Below, in pieces: positions 11,507 to 21,522 of a stretch of DNA of 64,000 nt; position 1 is the first letter of the stretch, and each line of letters opens with the position of its first letter. Below the pieces are notes generated by a model. It worked only from the letters and a program-made list of their open reading frames with translations, was not told the DNA's origin and did no database searches. Position numbers and translations under genes: made by a program. The stretch comes from Moorella humiferrea (GTDB lineage Bacteria > Bacillota > DSM-521 > Neomoorellales > Neomoorellaceae). The stretch covers positions 1-64,000 of the forward strand of contig NZ_CP136419.1 in the NCBI RefSeq assembly GCF_039233145.1, written 5' to 3'.

Positions 11507-12670
11507 TTACGCCTTTTTCCCGGCCAGGAAACGTTCCAGCCGGTCCAGGCCTTCTTTGATGTTTTCCAGGGAATTGGCGTAGGAAATACGTATATATCCT
11601 TCGCAGTTGCGGCCGAAGTCGATGCCCGGGGTGACGGCTACCCGGGCTTTTTCTAATATTTCAAAGGCGAAGGAATAGGAAGCGTCGGTATATTTCTTGA
11701 CGTTGGCCAGGGCGTAGAAGGCACCGGTAGGCTCGACCCGGGTGGCCAGGCCCATGGCTTTGAGGCGGCTCAACAGGTAACGGCGGCGCTCGTCGTAAGT
11801 AGCGACCATGTGCGCCACGTGTTCGTCGCATTCCCGCAGGGCAGCGATGCCGGCGGCTTGGACGAAGGAACCGGCGCAGATAAAGAGGTTCTGCTGCAGC
11901 TTTTGTAAAGGGCGGACGAACTCCGGCGGCGCGATAACGTAACCCAGGCGCCAGCCGGTCATGGCGTAGAGCTTGGAAAACCCGTTGATGACAAAGGCCC
12001 GGTCGGTAAACTCCAGGATGGTATGCTCCCGGCCTTCGTAAACCAGGCCGTGGTAGATTTCGTCGGCAATGATGTATGGTCCCAGGCCGGCCAGGGCTGC
12101 TAATTCGTCCGCCGTAAAGACGGTGCCGGTGGGATTGGCGGGAGAATTGATAAGAATAGCCTTGGTCCTGGGGCCAATACTCGCCTGGACAGGGGGAAGG
12201 CGGTACTTGAAGCCGTCTTCTTCTTGTACCGGGATAAAGACCGGCTGCCCGCCGGCGTAACGTATAAAATTGGGGTAGCAGGCATAGTACGGATCGGGGA
12301 GGATGACCTCGTCCCCCTGCTTCAGGAGGACGCTAAAGGTCAGGAGCATGGCCGGTGAGGTGCCGGATGTAACGACGACCTGGTCGGGCGAGATGCTGAC
12401 CCCGTATTTCCGCTGGTAGTAGCGGGCGATTTCTTCCCGCAGCTCCGGCTTGCCCAGGCTGTGGGTGTAGTGGGTGTCACCGTCACGCAGGGCCCGCCGG
12501 GCGGCTTCTTTGATGGGTTCCGGAGTGTCAAAATCCGGTTCGCCGATTTCCAGGTGGATGATGTTCTCACCCCGGGCTTCCATTTCTTTGGCCTTTTCCA
12601 GGATGTCCATGACGATAAAGGGCGGCATTTCCCTGGCCCGGGTGGCAATATCTTTTTCCCTGTCAGGCAT
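11507..12670 (-). CDS. Class I/II PLP-dependent aminotransferase
   Basis: This 387-residue fold-type I aminotransferase starts MPDREKDIATRAREMPPF and has SGTSPAMLL near the cofactor phosphate, INSPANPTGTVF, ADEIYHGL and the Schiff-base lysine in NGFSKLYAMTGWRLGYV, with the substrate-carboxylate arginine in GYIRISYANS. It resembles aspartate/alanine-type aminotransferases; the amino acid used is unknown. The start at 12670 has GGGAAG upstream and fits the family; the frame is open to 12802, but that part overlaps vapC. It lies on the same strand, 79 bases downstream of vapC, and may share its transcript. Confidence 0.9.
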   Translation of the reverse strand: MPDREKDIATRAREMPPFIVMDILEKAKEMEARGENIIHLEIGEPDFDTPEPIKEAARRALRDGDTHYTHSLGKPELREEIARYYQRKYGVSISPDQVVVTSGTSPAMLLTFSVLLKQGDEVILPDPYYACYPNFIRYAGGQPVFIPVQEEDGFKYRLPPVQASIGPRTKAILINSPANPTGTVFTADELAALAGLGPYIIADEIYHGLVYEGREHTILEFTDRAFVINGFSKLYAMTGWRLGYVIAPPEFVRPLQKLQQNLFICAGSFVQAAGIAALRECDEHVAHMVATYDERRRYLLSRLKAMGLATRVEPTGAFYALANVKKYTDASYSFAFEILEKARVAVTPGIDFGRNCEGYIRISYANSLENIKEGLDRLERFLAGKKA

Positions 12671-12749
12671 ATACTTCCCTGCTTCTTTAAAATAATGGGT
12701 AATGTTAACTTTTTCGCCATGAGATGCAGGAATCCTGCCCGCCAACATA

Positions 12750-13151
12750 TCATTGGCTAATATTTTCAAATCCCTGCTCAAGAAAATTTCTGTCAAAAGC
12801 AAATGCCTTTTTAATACCCAGTTTACGCATCACAGCAAAGCTAACGGCATCTACCAGGCTCAAATTTCTCCTGTTGGCGGTCAAAACGGCATTGGCACCC
12901 CACTGGTGCAACTCGGCGTCAATCCATTCTACTTGCAGCAGGGGAAGAATATCTTCGTGAAATACCCGCAAAGCTTCCATCCCCAGCCGCCGCTGTACCA
13001 GGGCATATGTTTCTACGAGAACGTAACTGCTGCAAATCATCGGAACACCACTGGTTAGAAGATTTTCCCATATTTTTTTGGCAGCGGCATGATTCTCATC
13101 GTCAGCATCGAGGATGGCTAAAAAAGCTGAAGTATCAAGATAAACATTCAT
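12750..13151 (-). CDS. vapC: PIN-domain toxin (VapC family)
   Basis: This 133-residue PIN-domain ribonuclease has the four acidic metal ligands expected: Asp6 (VYLDTSAF), Glu47 (VLVETYA), Asp101 (SLVDAVSF) and Asp120 (AFDRNF). VapC toxins cleave tRNA or rRNA and are neutralised by VapB. It overlaps the antitoxin gene by 4 bases (ATGA), the usual arrangement. The RNA target cannot be read from sequence. Confidence 0.9.
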   Translation of the reverse strand: MNVYLDTSAFLAILDADDENHAAAKKIWENLLTSGVPMICSSYVLVETYALVQRRLGMEALRVFHEDILPLLQVEWIDAELHQWGANAVLTANRRNLSLVDAVSFAVMRKLGIKKAFAFDRNFLEQGFENISQ

Positions 13152-13393
13152 TCTGCAAAAGCCCCCGTTAAATAGGCATCATGATTGCGAGAGAGGTCCT
13201 TAACACCGGAACGGAAACGCCCTGCTGCCTTTATAGCCCTCTGAATTCGTTCGTTTTGGCCAGGATTGCTACCGGCCAGGACCTGATCGACGCCGAGCCG
13301 GATTAATTCCGCCATGGATATTTTTTTGACAGCAGCCATTTTTTTCAGGGCATGATATTGTTCTTCCGTGAGCTGGATTTGCGTACGGATCAT
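13148..13393 (-). CDS. vapB: Ribbon-helix-helix antitoxin (VapB type)
   Basis: The 81-residue protein begins MIRTQIQLTEEQYHALKKMA and continues KKISMAELIRLGVDQVL, a ribbon-helix-helix DNA-binding domain. The tail (FRSGVKDLSRNHDAYLTGAFAE) would wrap the toxin. GGAGGG precedes its ATG. As in other vapBC pairs it probably represses its own promoter; short AT-rich inverted repeats lie upstream at about 13415-13455. Confidence 0.88.
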   Translation of the reverse strand: MIRTQIQLTEEQYHALKKMAAVKKISMAELIRLGVDQVLAGSNPGQNERIQRAIKAAGRFRSGVKDLSRNHDAYLTGAFAE

Positions 13394-13457
13394 TTGTTAT
13401 ATCATCCCTCCATAATGATTAAATGTAAGCATAATAATGTTATCATGATGAACCATT

Positions 13458-13539
13458 TTGACAAAAGGTAGAGCAGGTGTTACCATTTATGCGTCTATTT
13501 AGCTATTTGTAGATACTGGCGAATCCATGGTGGTATAAT
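13458..13539 (+). promoter_or_regulatory. Two possible promoters for the methyltransferase gene
   Basis: TTGACA (13458-13463), 17 bases, then TACCAT (13481-13486) is one good promoter. Nearer the gene, TGGTATAAT (13531-13539) is an extended -10 element, leaving a very short leader before GTG 13558. Both point rightward, away from vapBC. Confidence 0.6.
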
Positions 13540-13557
13540 AATTTTGGTGATGAAAAA

Positions 13558-14172
13558 GTGGCCAGAGAACTAACGGAAATAATCAAAAAGCGCTATAACC
13601 GCACGGCGCTTTTTTATGATTGGATGGACCGGATGATCCCCAAAGAATGGCGCCGGCGGGTGTGGCAGGAAGCCCGGGGCCGGGTGCTGGAAGTTGGGGT
13701 AGGTACAGGAGCCAATTTCCCATTTTACCCACCTGGATGCCGGGTGACGGCCATTGATTTCAGCCCCGGGATGCTGGCCCGGGCCAGGCAAAAGCTCCAT
13801 CTGGCCGGGGCACCGGTGGATTTAAAGGAAATGGATGTCCAGCACCTGGAATTTGGAGACGCCAGTTTTGACACGGTGGTAGCTACCTGCGTTTTTTGTA
13901 CAGTACCCGATCCGGTGCAAGGGTTAAAGGAAGTACGCCGGGTTTGCCGCCCGGATGGCAGGATCATCCTCCTGGAGCATGTGCGCAGCGAGCACTGGTT
14001 CCTCGGCCCCTTGATGGATGCCTTGAACCCGCTGTTCCTGTATCTAATCGGGTCCAACATTAACCGCCGTACAGTAGCCAACGTCAGTAGAGCCGGTATC
14101 GAGATTGACCGGGAGGATGATCTTGCGGGAAAGATCGTTAAATTAATTGTCGGGCATCCCCGGGAAATTTAA
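13558..14172 (+). CDS. Class I SAM-dependent methyltransferase (UbiE-like)
   Basis: The 204-residue protein has the SAM-binding fold: motif I VLEVGVGTGANFPFYP, acidic loop AIDFSPGML, and a later strand VVATCVFCTVPDP typical of the UbiE/phospholipid N-methyltransferase-like group. Its substrate is unknown; quinone, lipid or small-molecule methylation are all possible. GTG 13558 is the start because the nearby ATG (13550) frame stops after seven codons. It stands as a single gene before the T-box leader. Confidence 0.85.
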   Translation: MARELTEIIKKRYNRTALFYDWMDRMIPKEWRRRVWQEARGRVLEVGVGTGANFPFYPPGCRVTAIDFSPGMLARARQKLHLAGAPVDLKEMDVQHLEFGDASFDTVVATCVFCTVPDPVQGLKEVRRVCRPDGRIILLEHVRSEHWFLGPLMDALNPLFLYLIGSNINRRTVANVSRAGIEIDREDDLAGKIVKLIVGHPREI

Positions 14173-14223
14173 AGTTTTGCCGGCAGCTTTCTTTAAGAGT
14201 TTGTTAAAATATCTCTTTCACCC

Positions 14224-14252
14224 TTGCGCTCCTGGCCACGGTATGCTAATAT
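14224..14252 (+). promoter_or_regulatory. Promoter of the T-box leader
   Basis: TTGCGC (14224-14229) and TAATAT (14247-14252) are separated by 17 bases. Transcription would begin near 14259, just before the first conserved T-box leader elements. Confidence 0.65.
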
Positions 14253-14264
14253 ATTTTACAAATT

Positions 14265-14529
14265 AATTGATGCCAAAGCGATGAGGGGGAGTGTCGGCAG
14301 CCCACTCCGGTTGGCGAGAGAGCTGGTGGTCGGTGGGAACCAGCCCGGAGGCTGTCGAGAGGCACCCCTGAGTACCCGGCGAGAAATCCCTTGAGGGAAC
14401 AAGTCGGGGCGGTCATGTCCGTTACGCATGCAGAGGGGGCCAGGTATGGTTTTAAACTACCTGGTCAATTAGGGTGGCACCGCGGGTGAAACTCTCGTCC
14501 CTTACAATGGGGACGAGAGTTTTTATTTT
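14265..14529 (+). ncRNA. T-box riboswitch upstream of the serine pathway operon
   Basis: Conserved T-box parts are all present: the Stem I base with a K-turn (GATGAGGGG paired with CCCCTGAGTA), the distal loops (GAGAGAGCTGG, GGTGGGAACCAG), the T-box sequence AGGGTGGCACCGCGGGT (14471-14487), and a terminator (about 14490-14526) of CTCTCGTCCC against GGGACGAGAG followed by Ts. Uncharged tRNA would stabilise the antiterminator and switch on the genes. At the expected specifier position is GGC (14361-14363, Gly), followed by the conserved A. The acceptor-binding bulge UGGC instead predicts a G73 tRNA such as tRNA-Ser. Amino-acid identity is therefore unsettled. Confidence 0.93.
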
Positions 14530-14575
14530 AGCTGCTAAATTATTCTACTGCAAGAGATTGGGAGGGGTGTTCTTT

Positions 14576-15724
14576 ATGACTGAAAAGCAGATTTTACTTT
14601 TGCCCGGGCCGACGCCGGTACCGCCCCAGGTGGCCCTGGCCATGGCCCGGCCGGCTATAAACCACCGCGGTCCTGAGTTCAAAGCGCTGTGGGAAGAAGT
14701 TACGGAAGGGTTAAAGGATGTTTTCCAGACCCGTTCAGAGGTGGTCATTTTAACAGCTTCGGGTACCGGTGGCATGGAAGCAGCCGTAGCCAACCTCATT
14801 TCCCCCGGGGAAAAGGTGCTTGCCGTAACCATTGGTGCTTTTGGCGAGCGTTTCATTCAGATTTGCCGTGCCTTTGGCGTGGAAACGGAAGTTTTGGCCT
14901 TTCCCTACGGCCGGGCCGCCGATCCCGAAATCGTTGCCGAACGCCTCGCAGCCGACAAGGAACATAAAATTAAGGCCGTCCTCATCCAGCATAATGAAAC
15001 TTCGACGGGGGTTTTGAACGACATCCAGGCCATCAGCCGCGCCCGGGGAAACCATCCGGCCCTCCTCATCGTGGACAGCATCAGCGGGCTGATAGCTGCC
15101 GACCTGCCCATGGATGCCTGGAACATTGACGTTGTAATCGCCGGTTCCCAGAAGGCCTTTATGCTGCCTCCGGGCTTAACGATGCTAGCCGTAAACGACC
15201 GTGCCTGGCAGGCGGCAGAAAAATGCTCCAACCATCGTTTTTATCTGGACATCAAAAAGGCGAGAAACTCCGGGCTAAAGGGGCAGACGCCCTTTACGCC
15301 AGGCGTATCCCTCCTTTACGGGCTACAGGAATCTCTGCGCCTGGTTAAGGAGGAAACCCTGGTCGGCAGCTTCGCCCGCCACGCCCTCATGCGGGATATG
15401 GTACGGGCCGGAGTTCGCGCCCTGGGGCTGAAGCTCCTGGCCGAGGACGAGGTAGCCTCACCCGCCGTTACGGCAGTCTGTGTTCCTGAAGGCATGAAGC
15501 CGGCGGATATTATCGCCCCCCTCAGGGAGAAATTCGGTGTAGTGGTGGCCGGCGGACAGGGTGAGGTAAAGGATAGGGTATTCCGGATCGGTCATTTGGG
15601 TTATGTAAGTTATAGCGACATCCTGGCCGGCCTGGCGGCCCTGGAAAACGTCCTTTTTGATGCTGGTGTACCGGTAGAACGGGGCGCGGCCGTGGCGGCG
15701 GCCGGAGCTGTATTAGGGAGGTGA
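14576..15724 (+). CDS. Class V aminotransferase (alanine-glyoxylate / serine pathway type)
   Basis: This 382-residue PLP enzyme begins MTEKQILLLPGPTPVPPQV and has ASGTGGMEAAVANL, the aspartate in LIVDSISGL and the cofactor lysine in VIAGSQKAFMLPPG. It belongs to the alanine-glyoxylate/serine-pyruvate aminotransferase group. Directly followed by serA and under a T-box, it most likely supplies the phosphoserine aminotransferase step, as related enzymes do in some archaea and thermophiles; glycine formation from glyoxylate is the alternative. GGAGGGG lies 8 bases before ATG 14576. Confidence 0.88.
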   Translation: MTEKQILLLPGPTPVPPQVALAMARPAINHRGPEFKALWEEVTEGLKDVFQTRSEVVILTASGTGGMEAAVANLISPGEKVLAVTIGAFGERFIQICRAFGVETEVLAFPYGRAADPEIVAERLAADKEHKIKAVLIQHNETSTGVLNDIQAISRARGNHPALLIVDSISGLIAADLPMDAWNIDVVIAGSQKAFMLPPGLTMLAVNDRAWQAAEKCSNHRFYLDIKKARNSGLKGQTPFTPGVSLLYGLQESLRLVKEETLVGSFARHALMRDMVRAGVRALGLKLLAEDEVASPAVTAVCVPEGMKPADIIAPLREKFGVVVAGGQGEVKDRVFRIGHLGYVSYSDILAGLAALENVLFDAGVPVERGAAVAAAGAVLGR

Positions 15725-15732
15725 TAAACGCA

Positions 15733-17310
15733 ATGCGCGTATTAGCCCTGGACGGAATCGACGAACGCGGCCTTAACATCTTGCGGGAGGCCGGCCTGGA
15801 AGTTACTGCCCAAGGCAAGATGAACGAGGAAGAGCTGAAAGATGCCATCCGCGATTATGACGCCTTAATCGTCCGCAGCGCTACCAGGGTGACGGCGGCA
15901 GCCATCAACGCCGCCAAAAGGTTAAAGATCATCGGCAGGGCCGGGGTGGGGACCGATAATATAGACGTAGGCGCCGCCACCGAACGGGGCATCGTTGTGG
16001 TCAACGCCCCCGAAGGCAATACCGTGGCGGCCGCCGAGCATACCATGGCCATGATGCTGGCCCTGGCCCGCAACATTCCTCAGGCCAATGCCGCTTTAAA
16101 GCAGGGAATCTGGGAAAAAAAGAAGTATGTAGGCGTGGAGCTGCGGGGCAAAACCCTGGGTATCGTGGGCCTTGGCAAAATAGGGCGGGAGGTGGCCCGC
16201 CGCGCCCGCGGTATGGAAATGAAGGTTATGGCCTATGACCCGTACGTCGATCCCGAACAGGCCGCCCGGCTGGAAGTCGAGCTGGCATCCCTGGAGGATT
16301 TGCTCAAGAACGCTGACTTTGTTACCGTTCACCTGCCGTTAACCAAGGAAACGAAGCATCTCCTGGGACGGGAAGAATTGGCTCTACTAAAACCCGGTGC
16401 AAGGGTGCTCAATGTGGCCAGGGGCGGCATTATCGATGAAGAAGCCCTTTATGAAGCCTTGAAAAGCGGTCATTTAGCCGGTGCGGCCTTGGACGTTTTT
16501 GAAGAAGAGCCCCTAAAGAAAAGCCCCCTCCTGGAACTGGACAATGTTATTGTCACCCCCCACTTGGGTGCTTCTACGGAAGAAGCCCAGGTGGCCGTTG
16601 CCGTCGAAGTAGCCCACGATATTGTACGCTGCCTTAGAGGCGAACCGGTGTTAAACGCAGTCAACATCCCAGTGGTCAGGGGGCATGTGGCCGAAGTCTT
16701 AAGACCTTATTTGCAGCTGGCGGAAAAACTGGGCGGCTTCCTGGCCCAGCTTATGGAAAGCCCCATTATTGCCGCTGAGATATGCTACAACGGCGAATTG
16801 GCCCAGTACGATCTGGCGCCCCTGACCAGCTCTTTCCTTAAGGGCTTATTGCGCCCCCTCCTGGCCGATGCTGTCAACTACGTCAACGCTCCCCTGGTGG
16901 CCAAGAAGCGGGGCATCCGCATCCGGGAAAAGAAGAGTAGAGAAATGGAGTATTTTGCCAATCTCATCAGCGTTAAAGTAGAGGGGCGGCGGGAGAGCCA
17001 CCGTCTGGCGGGTACCGTCAACCAGTCCGGAGAACCTCGTGTGGTCAACCTGGACGGCTACAGTGTGGACGCCAGCCCCTCGGGTCACATGCTGGTAGTG
17101 CCCCATATAGATCGGCCGCGGATAGTAGGCCCCGTGGCCATGGTGATAGGAGATCATAAGATAAATATCGCCGGTATGCAGGTGGGACGGCAGGAAATCG
17201 GCGGCGAAGCGGTAATGCTCATCAGCGTCGACAACGAAGTGCCGCGGGAAGCCCTGCAGGCCATTCGCCGGGTAGACGGCGTTTTGGATGTGCGCTACAT
17301 TCACCTGTAA
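15733..17310 (+). CDS. serA: D-3-phosphoglycerate dehydrogenase
   Basis: SerA oxidises 3-phosphoglycerate to 3-phosphohydroxypyruvate, the first step of serine synthesis. The 525-residue long form has the substrate domain, Rossmann motif LGIVGLGKIGREVA, catalytic Arg/Glu/His segments (NVARGGIIDEEAL, TPHLGASTEEAQ), the allosteric intervening domain and a C-terminal ACT domain (MVIGDHKINIAGMQVG), which in relatives binds serine. ATG 15733 follows GGGAGGTGA, which itself contains the stop of the previous gene. The pair is co-transcribed from the T-box. Confidence 0.96.
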   Translation: MRVLALDGIDERGLNILREAGLEVTAQGKMNEEELKDAIRDYDALIVRSATRVTAAAINAAKRLKIIGRAGVGTDNIDVGAATERGIVVVNAPEGNTVAAAEHTMAMMLALARNIPQANAALKQGIWEKKKYVGVELRGKTLGIVGLGKIGREVARRARGMEMKVMAYDPYVDPEQAARLEVELASLEDLLKNADFVTVHLPLTKETKHLLGREELALLKPGARVLNVARGGIIDEEALYEALKSGHLAGAALDVFEEEPLKKSPLLELDNVIVTPHLGASTEEAQVAVAVEVAHDIVRCLRGEPVLNAVNIPVVRGHVAEVLRPYLQLAEKLGGFLAQLMESPIIAAEICYNGELAQYDLAPLTSSFLKGLLRPLLADAVNYVNAPLVAKKRGIRIREKKSREMEYFANLISVKVEGRRESHRLAGTVNQSGEPRVVNLDGYSVDASPSGHMLVVPHIDRPRIVGPVAMVIGDHKINIAGMQVGRQEIGGEAVMLISVDNEVPREALQAIRRVDGVLDVRYIHL

Positions 17311-17319
17311 ATGGTAGAT

Positions 17320-18711
<1,392 letters not shown>

Positions 18712-18714
18712 AAA

Positions 18715-20148
18715 ATGAACCCCTCCCTCCACTTTCTGACCAAGGAAAACTGGCAGTGGAATTTACTGTTCTTTATATACGGCCTCTCCTTTTTTCTCAT
18801 GGGCTTCGGCATCCTCCTGAAGGCCCGTCGGGGGAGCAATTTGCGCCTGGGCAGGTGTCTGCCCTGCCTGGCCTTTTTCGGCATATTCCACGGTATAGTG
18901 GAGTGGGGATACAACTTTATACCTACCGCTGTTGTCATGGAAGACTGCCGCACATTTAGGGGTATTATTTTTAACGGGGGGCATGTCCTGCTCCTGGGTT
19001 TATCATACCTTTTTCTGCTTTATTTTGGCGTCAATCTCCTTGGAGATATCAGGCATTGGCCTTCCTGGAGAAAAATTATACCTATCGCGGCCTTTGGGGG
19101 ATGGCTTTTTTATGCCGCCCTTACCTTTCCCGGCGTAAATAGGGATGTCAATGTCTGGTTTATTCTGATAGAAATTGCCGCCCGTTATATGCTAGCGACC
19201 CCGGGGGCGCTGATAAGTGGCCTGGCCATCCTGGCCCAGGGGGACGAGCTGCGCCATTTAAGGCAAAAATCCTTGAAGTTCTTTCTCAATGGCGCCGCAT
19301 CAGCTCTGTTTCTTTATACCGTCGGCGGCGGGCTTCTCGTACCTCCGGCTCCCTTTTTCCCCGCCAACGTCTTTAATACCGATTTTATGATGCGTTTGGG
19401 ACTGCCGGCCCAGGCCCTGCGCATCTTTAGCAGCATTCTGGTGGCCTTTTTTATTTTTCGTCTTCTGGACGTGTACGACGCCGAAGAAAGGTATGAACGC
19501 GAAAAATCCCGGGAAAGGGAAATGATATGGCGGGAAAGGGAAAAGATCCGGCGTGACCTCCATGACGGCATTATACAATCCATTTATGCCCTGGCCTTAG
19601 GGTTGCAACACTGTCGTCTCCTCCTGGCAGACGAACCCTCGAAGGTCGCCGCCAGGATGTTTGAGCTTTCCCAACAGGCAGAAAAGGTAATAGCTGATTT
19701 ACGCCAATATCTTGCCGGGCTGGACCTGGGGCGAGAACTTCCCCCCGACCCCGTGGCCTTAGTTGATAAAGTGATGGGGGAAGCCTTCGTGAAAGGCGAC
19801 ATTAAAGTTAAGGTCAGGGGAAACAGGGCTGCCGTTTTGGACGGCGAACAGCGGGAACACCTTTACTACATGATGCTTGAGATATTAAGCAATATAACCC
19901 GTCACGCCGGGGCCAGCCAGGTATGGGTGGATATCGATCTGGAAAGCGACGGCTTTAGGGTCAAAATTGCCGACAACGGTAAAGGCTTTTTGACGACGGC
20001 CCCCGGCGGCGGTCATGGGCTTAAAAACCTAAATGAGCGGGCGGCCCTGGCCGGGGGATGGCTGGACATCGAATCTTCACCCGGCAGGGGGACGGCCGTA
20101 ACCTTCTGGCTGCCTTACGGCGGTGATGAACAGGGAGGAAGGCCATGA
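18715..20148 (+). CDS. Membrane sensor histidine kinase (HisKA_3 / NarX-LiaS type)
   Basis: The 477-residue protein has about seven hydrophobic membrane segments in residues 15-255, then a short coiled region, a HisKA_3 dimerisation domain with the phospho-acceptor in IRRDLHDGIIQSIYALALG and a HATPase domain with NITRHAGA and DNGKGF. It would sense a membrane or cell-envelope signal and phosphorylate the regulator encoded 4 bases overlapping downstream. The signal is unknown; the multi-pass N-terminus has no extracytoplasmic domain. Its start lies 4 bases after serS, so it may be co-transcribed. Confidence 0.92.
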   Translation: MNPSLHFLTKENWQWNLLFFIYGLSFFLMGFGILLKARRGSNLRLGRCLPCLAFFGIFHGIVEWGYNFIPTAVVMEDCRTFRGIIFNGGHVLLLGLSYLFLLYFGVNLLGDIRHWPSWRKIIPIAAFGGWLFYAALTFPGVNRDVNVWFILIEIAARYMLATPGALISGLAILAQGDELRHLRQKSLKFFLNGAASALFLYTVGGGLLVPPAPFFPANVFNTDFMMRLGLPAQALRIFSSILVAFFIFRLLDVYDAEERYEREKSREREMIWREREKIRRDLHDGIIQSIYALALGLQHCRLLLADEPSKVAARMFELSQQAEKVIADLRQYLAGLDLGRELPPDPVALVDKVMGEAFVKGDIKVKVRGNRAAVLDGEQREHLYYMMLEILSNITRHAGASQVWVDIDLESDGFRVKIADNGKGFLTTAPGGGHGLKNLNERAALAGGWLDIESSPGRGTAVTFWLPYGGDEQGGRP

Positions 20149-20801
20149 CCATCCGCGTGATGCTGGTCGACGACCATGCCGTTGTCCGGGAGGGTCTGCG
20201 TGCCCTTCTTAGCAAAGAAAATGATATCGAAGTTGCGGGGGAAGCGGGAAGCGCCGCCGAACTGATGGAACAGGTTGACAAAGTCCGACCGGAAGTGGTG
20301 GTTATGGACCTGCAGCTGGGCAATGGCCCCAACGGGATAGAGGCGACTAAAGAACTGTTGCAAAGGCGACCGGAATTGAAAGTAGTAGTTTTAAGCATGT
20401 TTGACGACCGCCACCTAATCTTTCGCGCTTTAAGTGCCGGCGCCAAGGGTTATGTTTTAAAAAGGGCAGGTATTGAAGAACTCACCCAGGCCATTCGCCT
20501 TGTTGCAAAAGGGGAGGCCTATCTCGATCCCCAGATTGCCCGCCAGGTCGTCGAGGGCCTGCAGGAAGGTTTACCGCAGGGCGAAGAGAATGACGGTAGC
20601 GAGGTAGAATTGACCGAACGGGAAATGGAGGTCCTGCGCCTTGTCGCGGAAGGCCTTACCAATGCCGAGATAGCCAGGCGGCTGTTTATAAGCGTCAAAA
20701 CCGTTCAGGCCCATCGGGCCAACCTGATGCAGAAGTTAGGGCTCCATGACAGGGTAGAACTCGTTAAGTATGCCATTAAAAAGGGTATTCTAAAACTATA
20801 G
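20145..20801 (+). CDS. NarL/FixJ-family response regulator
   Basis: The 218-residue protein has a receiver domain with the acidic pair Asp9-Asp10, phospho-acceptor Asp55 (VVMDLQLGNG) and the conserved lysine in GYVLKRAG, followed by a LuxR-type helix-turn-helix (LTEREMEVLRLVAEGLTNAEIA, read in part; KTVQAHRANLMQKLG). It overlaps the kinase gene by 4 bases, so the two form a cognate pair. Target genes are unknown; the divergent neighbourhood gives no clue beyond the DoxX gene downstream. Confidence 0.95.
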   Translation: MTIRVMLVDDHAVVREGLRALLSKENDIEVAGEAGSAAELMEQVDKVRPEVVVMDLQLGNGPNGIEATKELLQRRPELKVVVLSMFDDRHLIFRALSAGAKGYVLKRAGIEELTQAIRLVAKGEAYLDPQIARQVVEGLQEGLPQGEENDGSEVELTEREMEVLRLVAEGLTNAEIARRLFISVKTVQAHRANLMQKLGLHDRVELVKYAIKKGILKL

Positions 20802-20849
20802 GCCATCTAGGTTTTAGAACCGAGAAGAAAAATAGGATCGCCTCCTAAT

Positions 20850-20877
20850 TTGTTCCCCCTCTCCCTTGGGTTATAGT
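20850..20877 (+). promoter_or_regulatory. Promoter of the DoxX-family gene
   Basis: TTGTTC (20850-20855) and TATAGT (20872-20877) are separated by 16 bases, 36 bases ahead of ATG 20913. Confidence 0.5.
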
Positions 20878-20912
20878 AAACATGGAAACTATCACGAAGG
20901 GAGAGAAGGGAG

Positions 20913-21437
20913 ATGCGTACCATTTTACGCGATAAGCGCTTCAGCATTGTGTGGACGCTTTTGCGTATTTGGTTGGGTTGGCAATGGCTGGAGGCCGGTC
21001 TGCATAAATTTCCCGATCCGAAATGGATGCAGACTGGCGAAGCGTTGAAGGGTTTCTGGGCCAAGGCCGTAGGCGCTCTGCCCAACACCACTCCGGCCAT
21101 CAAGTACGGTTGGTATGAAGCATTTATTCGTTCTTTATTAAACGGCGGCCATTATACGTGGTTTGCCAAGCTGGTAGTTATCGGCGAAATTTTGACGGGT
21201 ATTGCCCTCATCCTGGGTGCGGCTACGGTATTTTCGTTGTTCATAAGCGCTTTTATGAACCTCAATTTTATGCTTGCCGGTAGCGCCAGCACCAATCCGG
21301 TACTGTACACGGTAGCCATCCTCCTCTTGTTGGCCGGGAGTTCCGCTTACTATTACGGCATTGATCGCTTGGTATTGAATTACTGGCAGCGTAACAAAGA
21401 AAAGCTGGGCGAGCCGGCCGCGGCGCATAAGTCATAA
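20913..21437 (+). CDS. DoxX/DoxD-family membrane protein
   Basis: The 174-residue protein has four predicted membrane helices and the family features RIWLGWQWLEAGLHKF and VVIGEILTGIALILG. DoxD-type proteins are subunits of thiosulfate:quinone oxidoreductase in some archaea, and bacterial DoxX proteins are linked to oxidative or sulfur stress. The role here is not established. AGGGAGAAGGGAG lies just before the ATG. It has its own promoter and terminator, so it is a single-gene unit. Confidence 0.82.
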   Translation: MRTILRDKRFSIVWTLLRIWLGWQWLEAGLHKFPDPKWMQTGEALKGFWAKAVGALPNTTPAIKYGWYEAFIRSLLNGGHYTWFAKLVVIGEILTGIALILGAATVFSLFISAFMNLNFMLAGSASTNPVLYTVAILLLLAGSSAYYYGIDRLVLNYWQRNKEKLGEPAAAHKS

Positions 21438-21445
21438 GTAAAAAT

Positions 21446-21478
21446 TTAAAGCCCCGGTTTAAAGCCGGGGCTTTAATT
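21446..21478 (+). terminator. Terminator after the DoxX-family gene
   Basis: TTAAAGCCCCGG pairs with CCGGGGCTTTAA around a 7-base loop. The 3' end runs into the TTGACA of the tRNA promoter. Confidence 0.8.
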
Positions 21479-21505
21479 GACAGTAGGGCGGGATTGTGTT
21501 ATACT
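21477..21505 (+). promoter_or_regulatory. Strong promoter of the tRNA-Ser pair
   Basis: Consensus TTGACA (21477-21482), 17 bases, then TATACT (21500-21505). Transcription would start about 12-15 bases before the first tRNA. Confidence 0.85.
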
Positions 21506-21522
21506 AACCTTGCGAGTTATAA

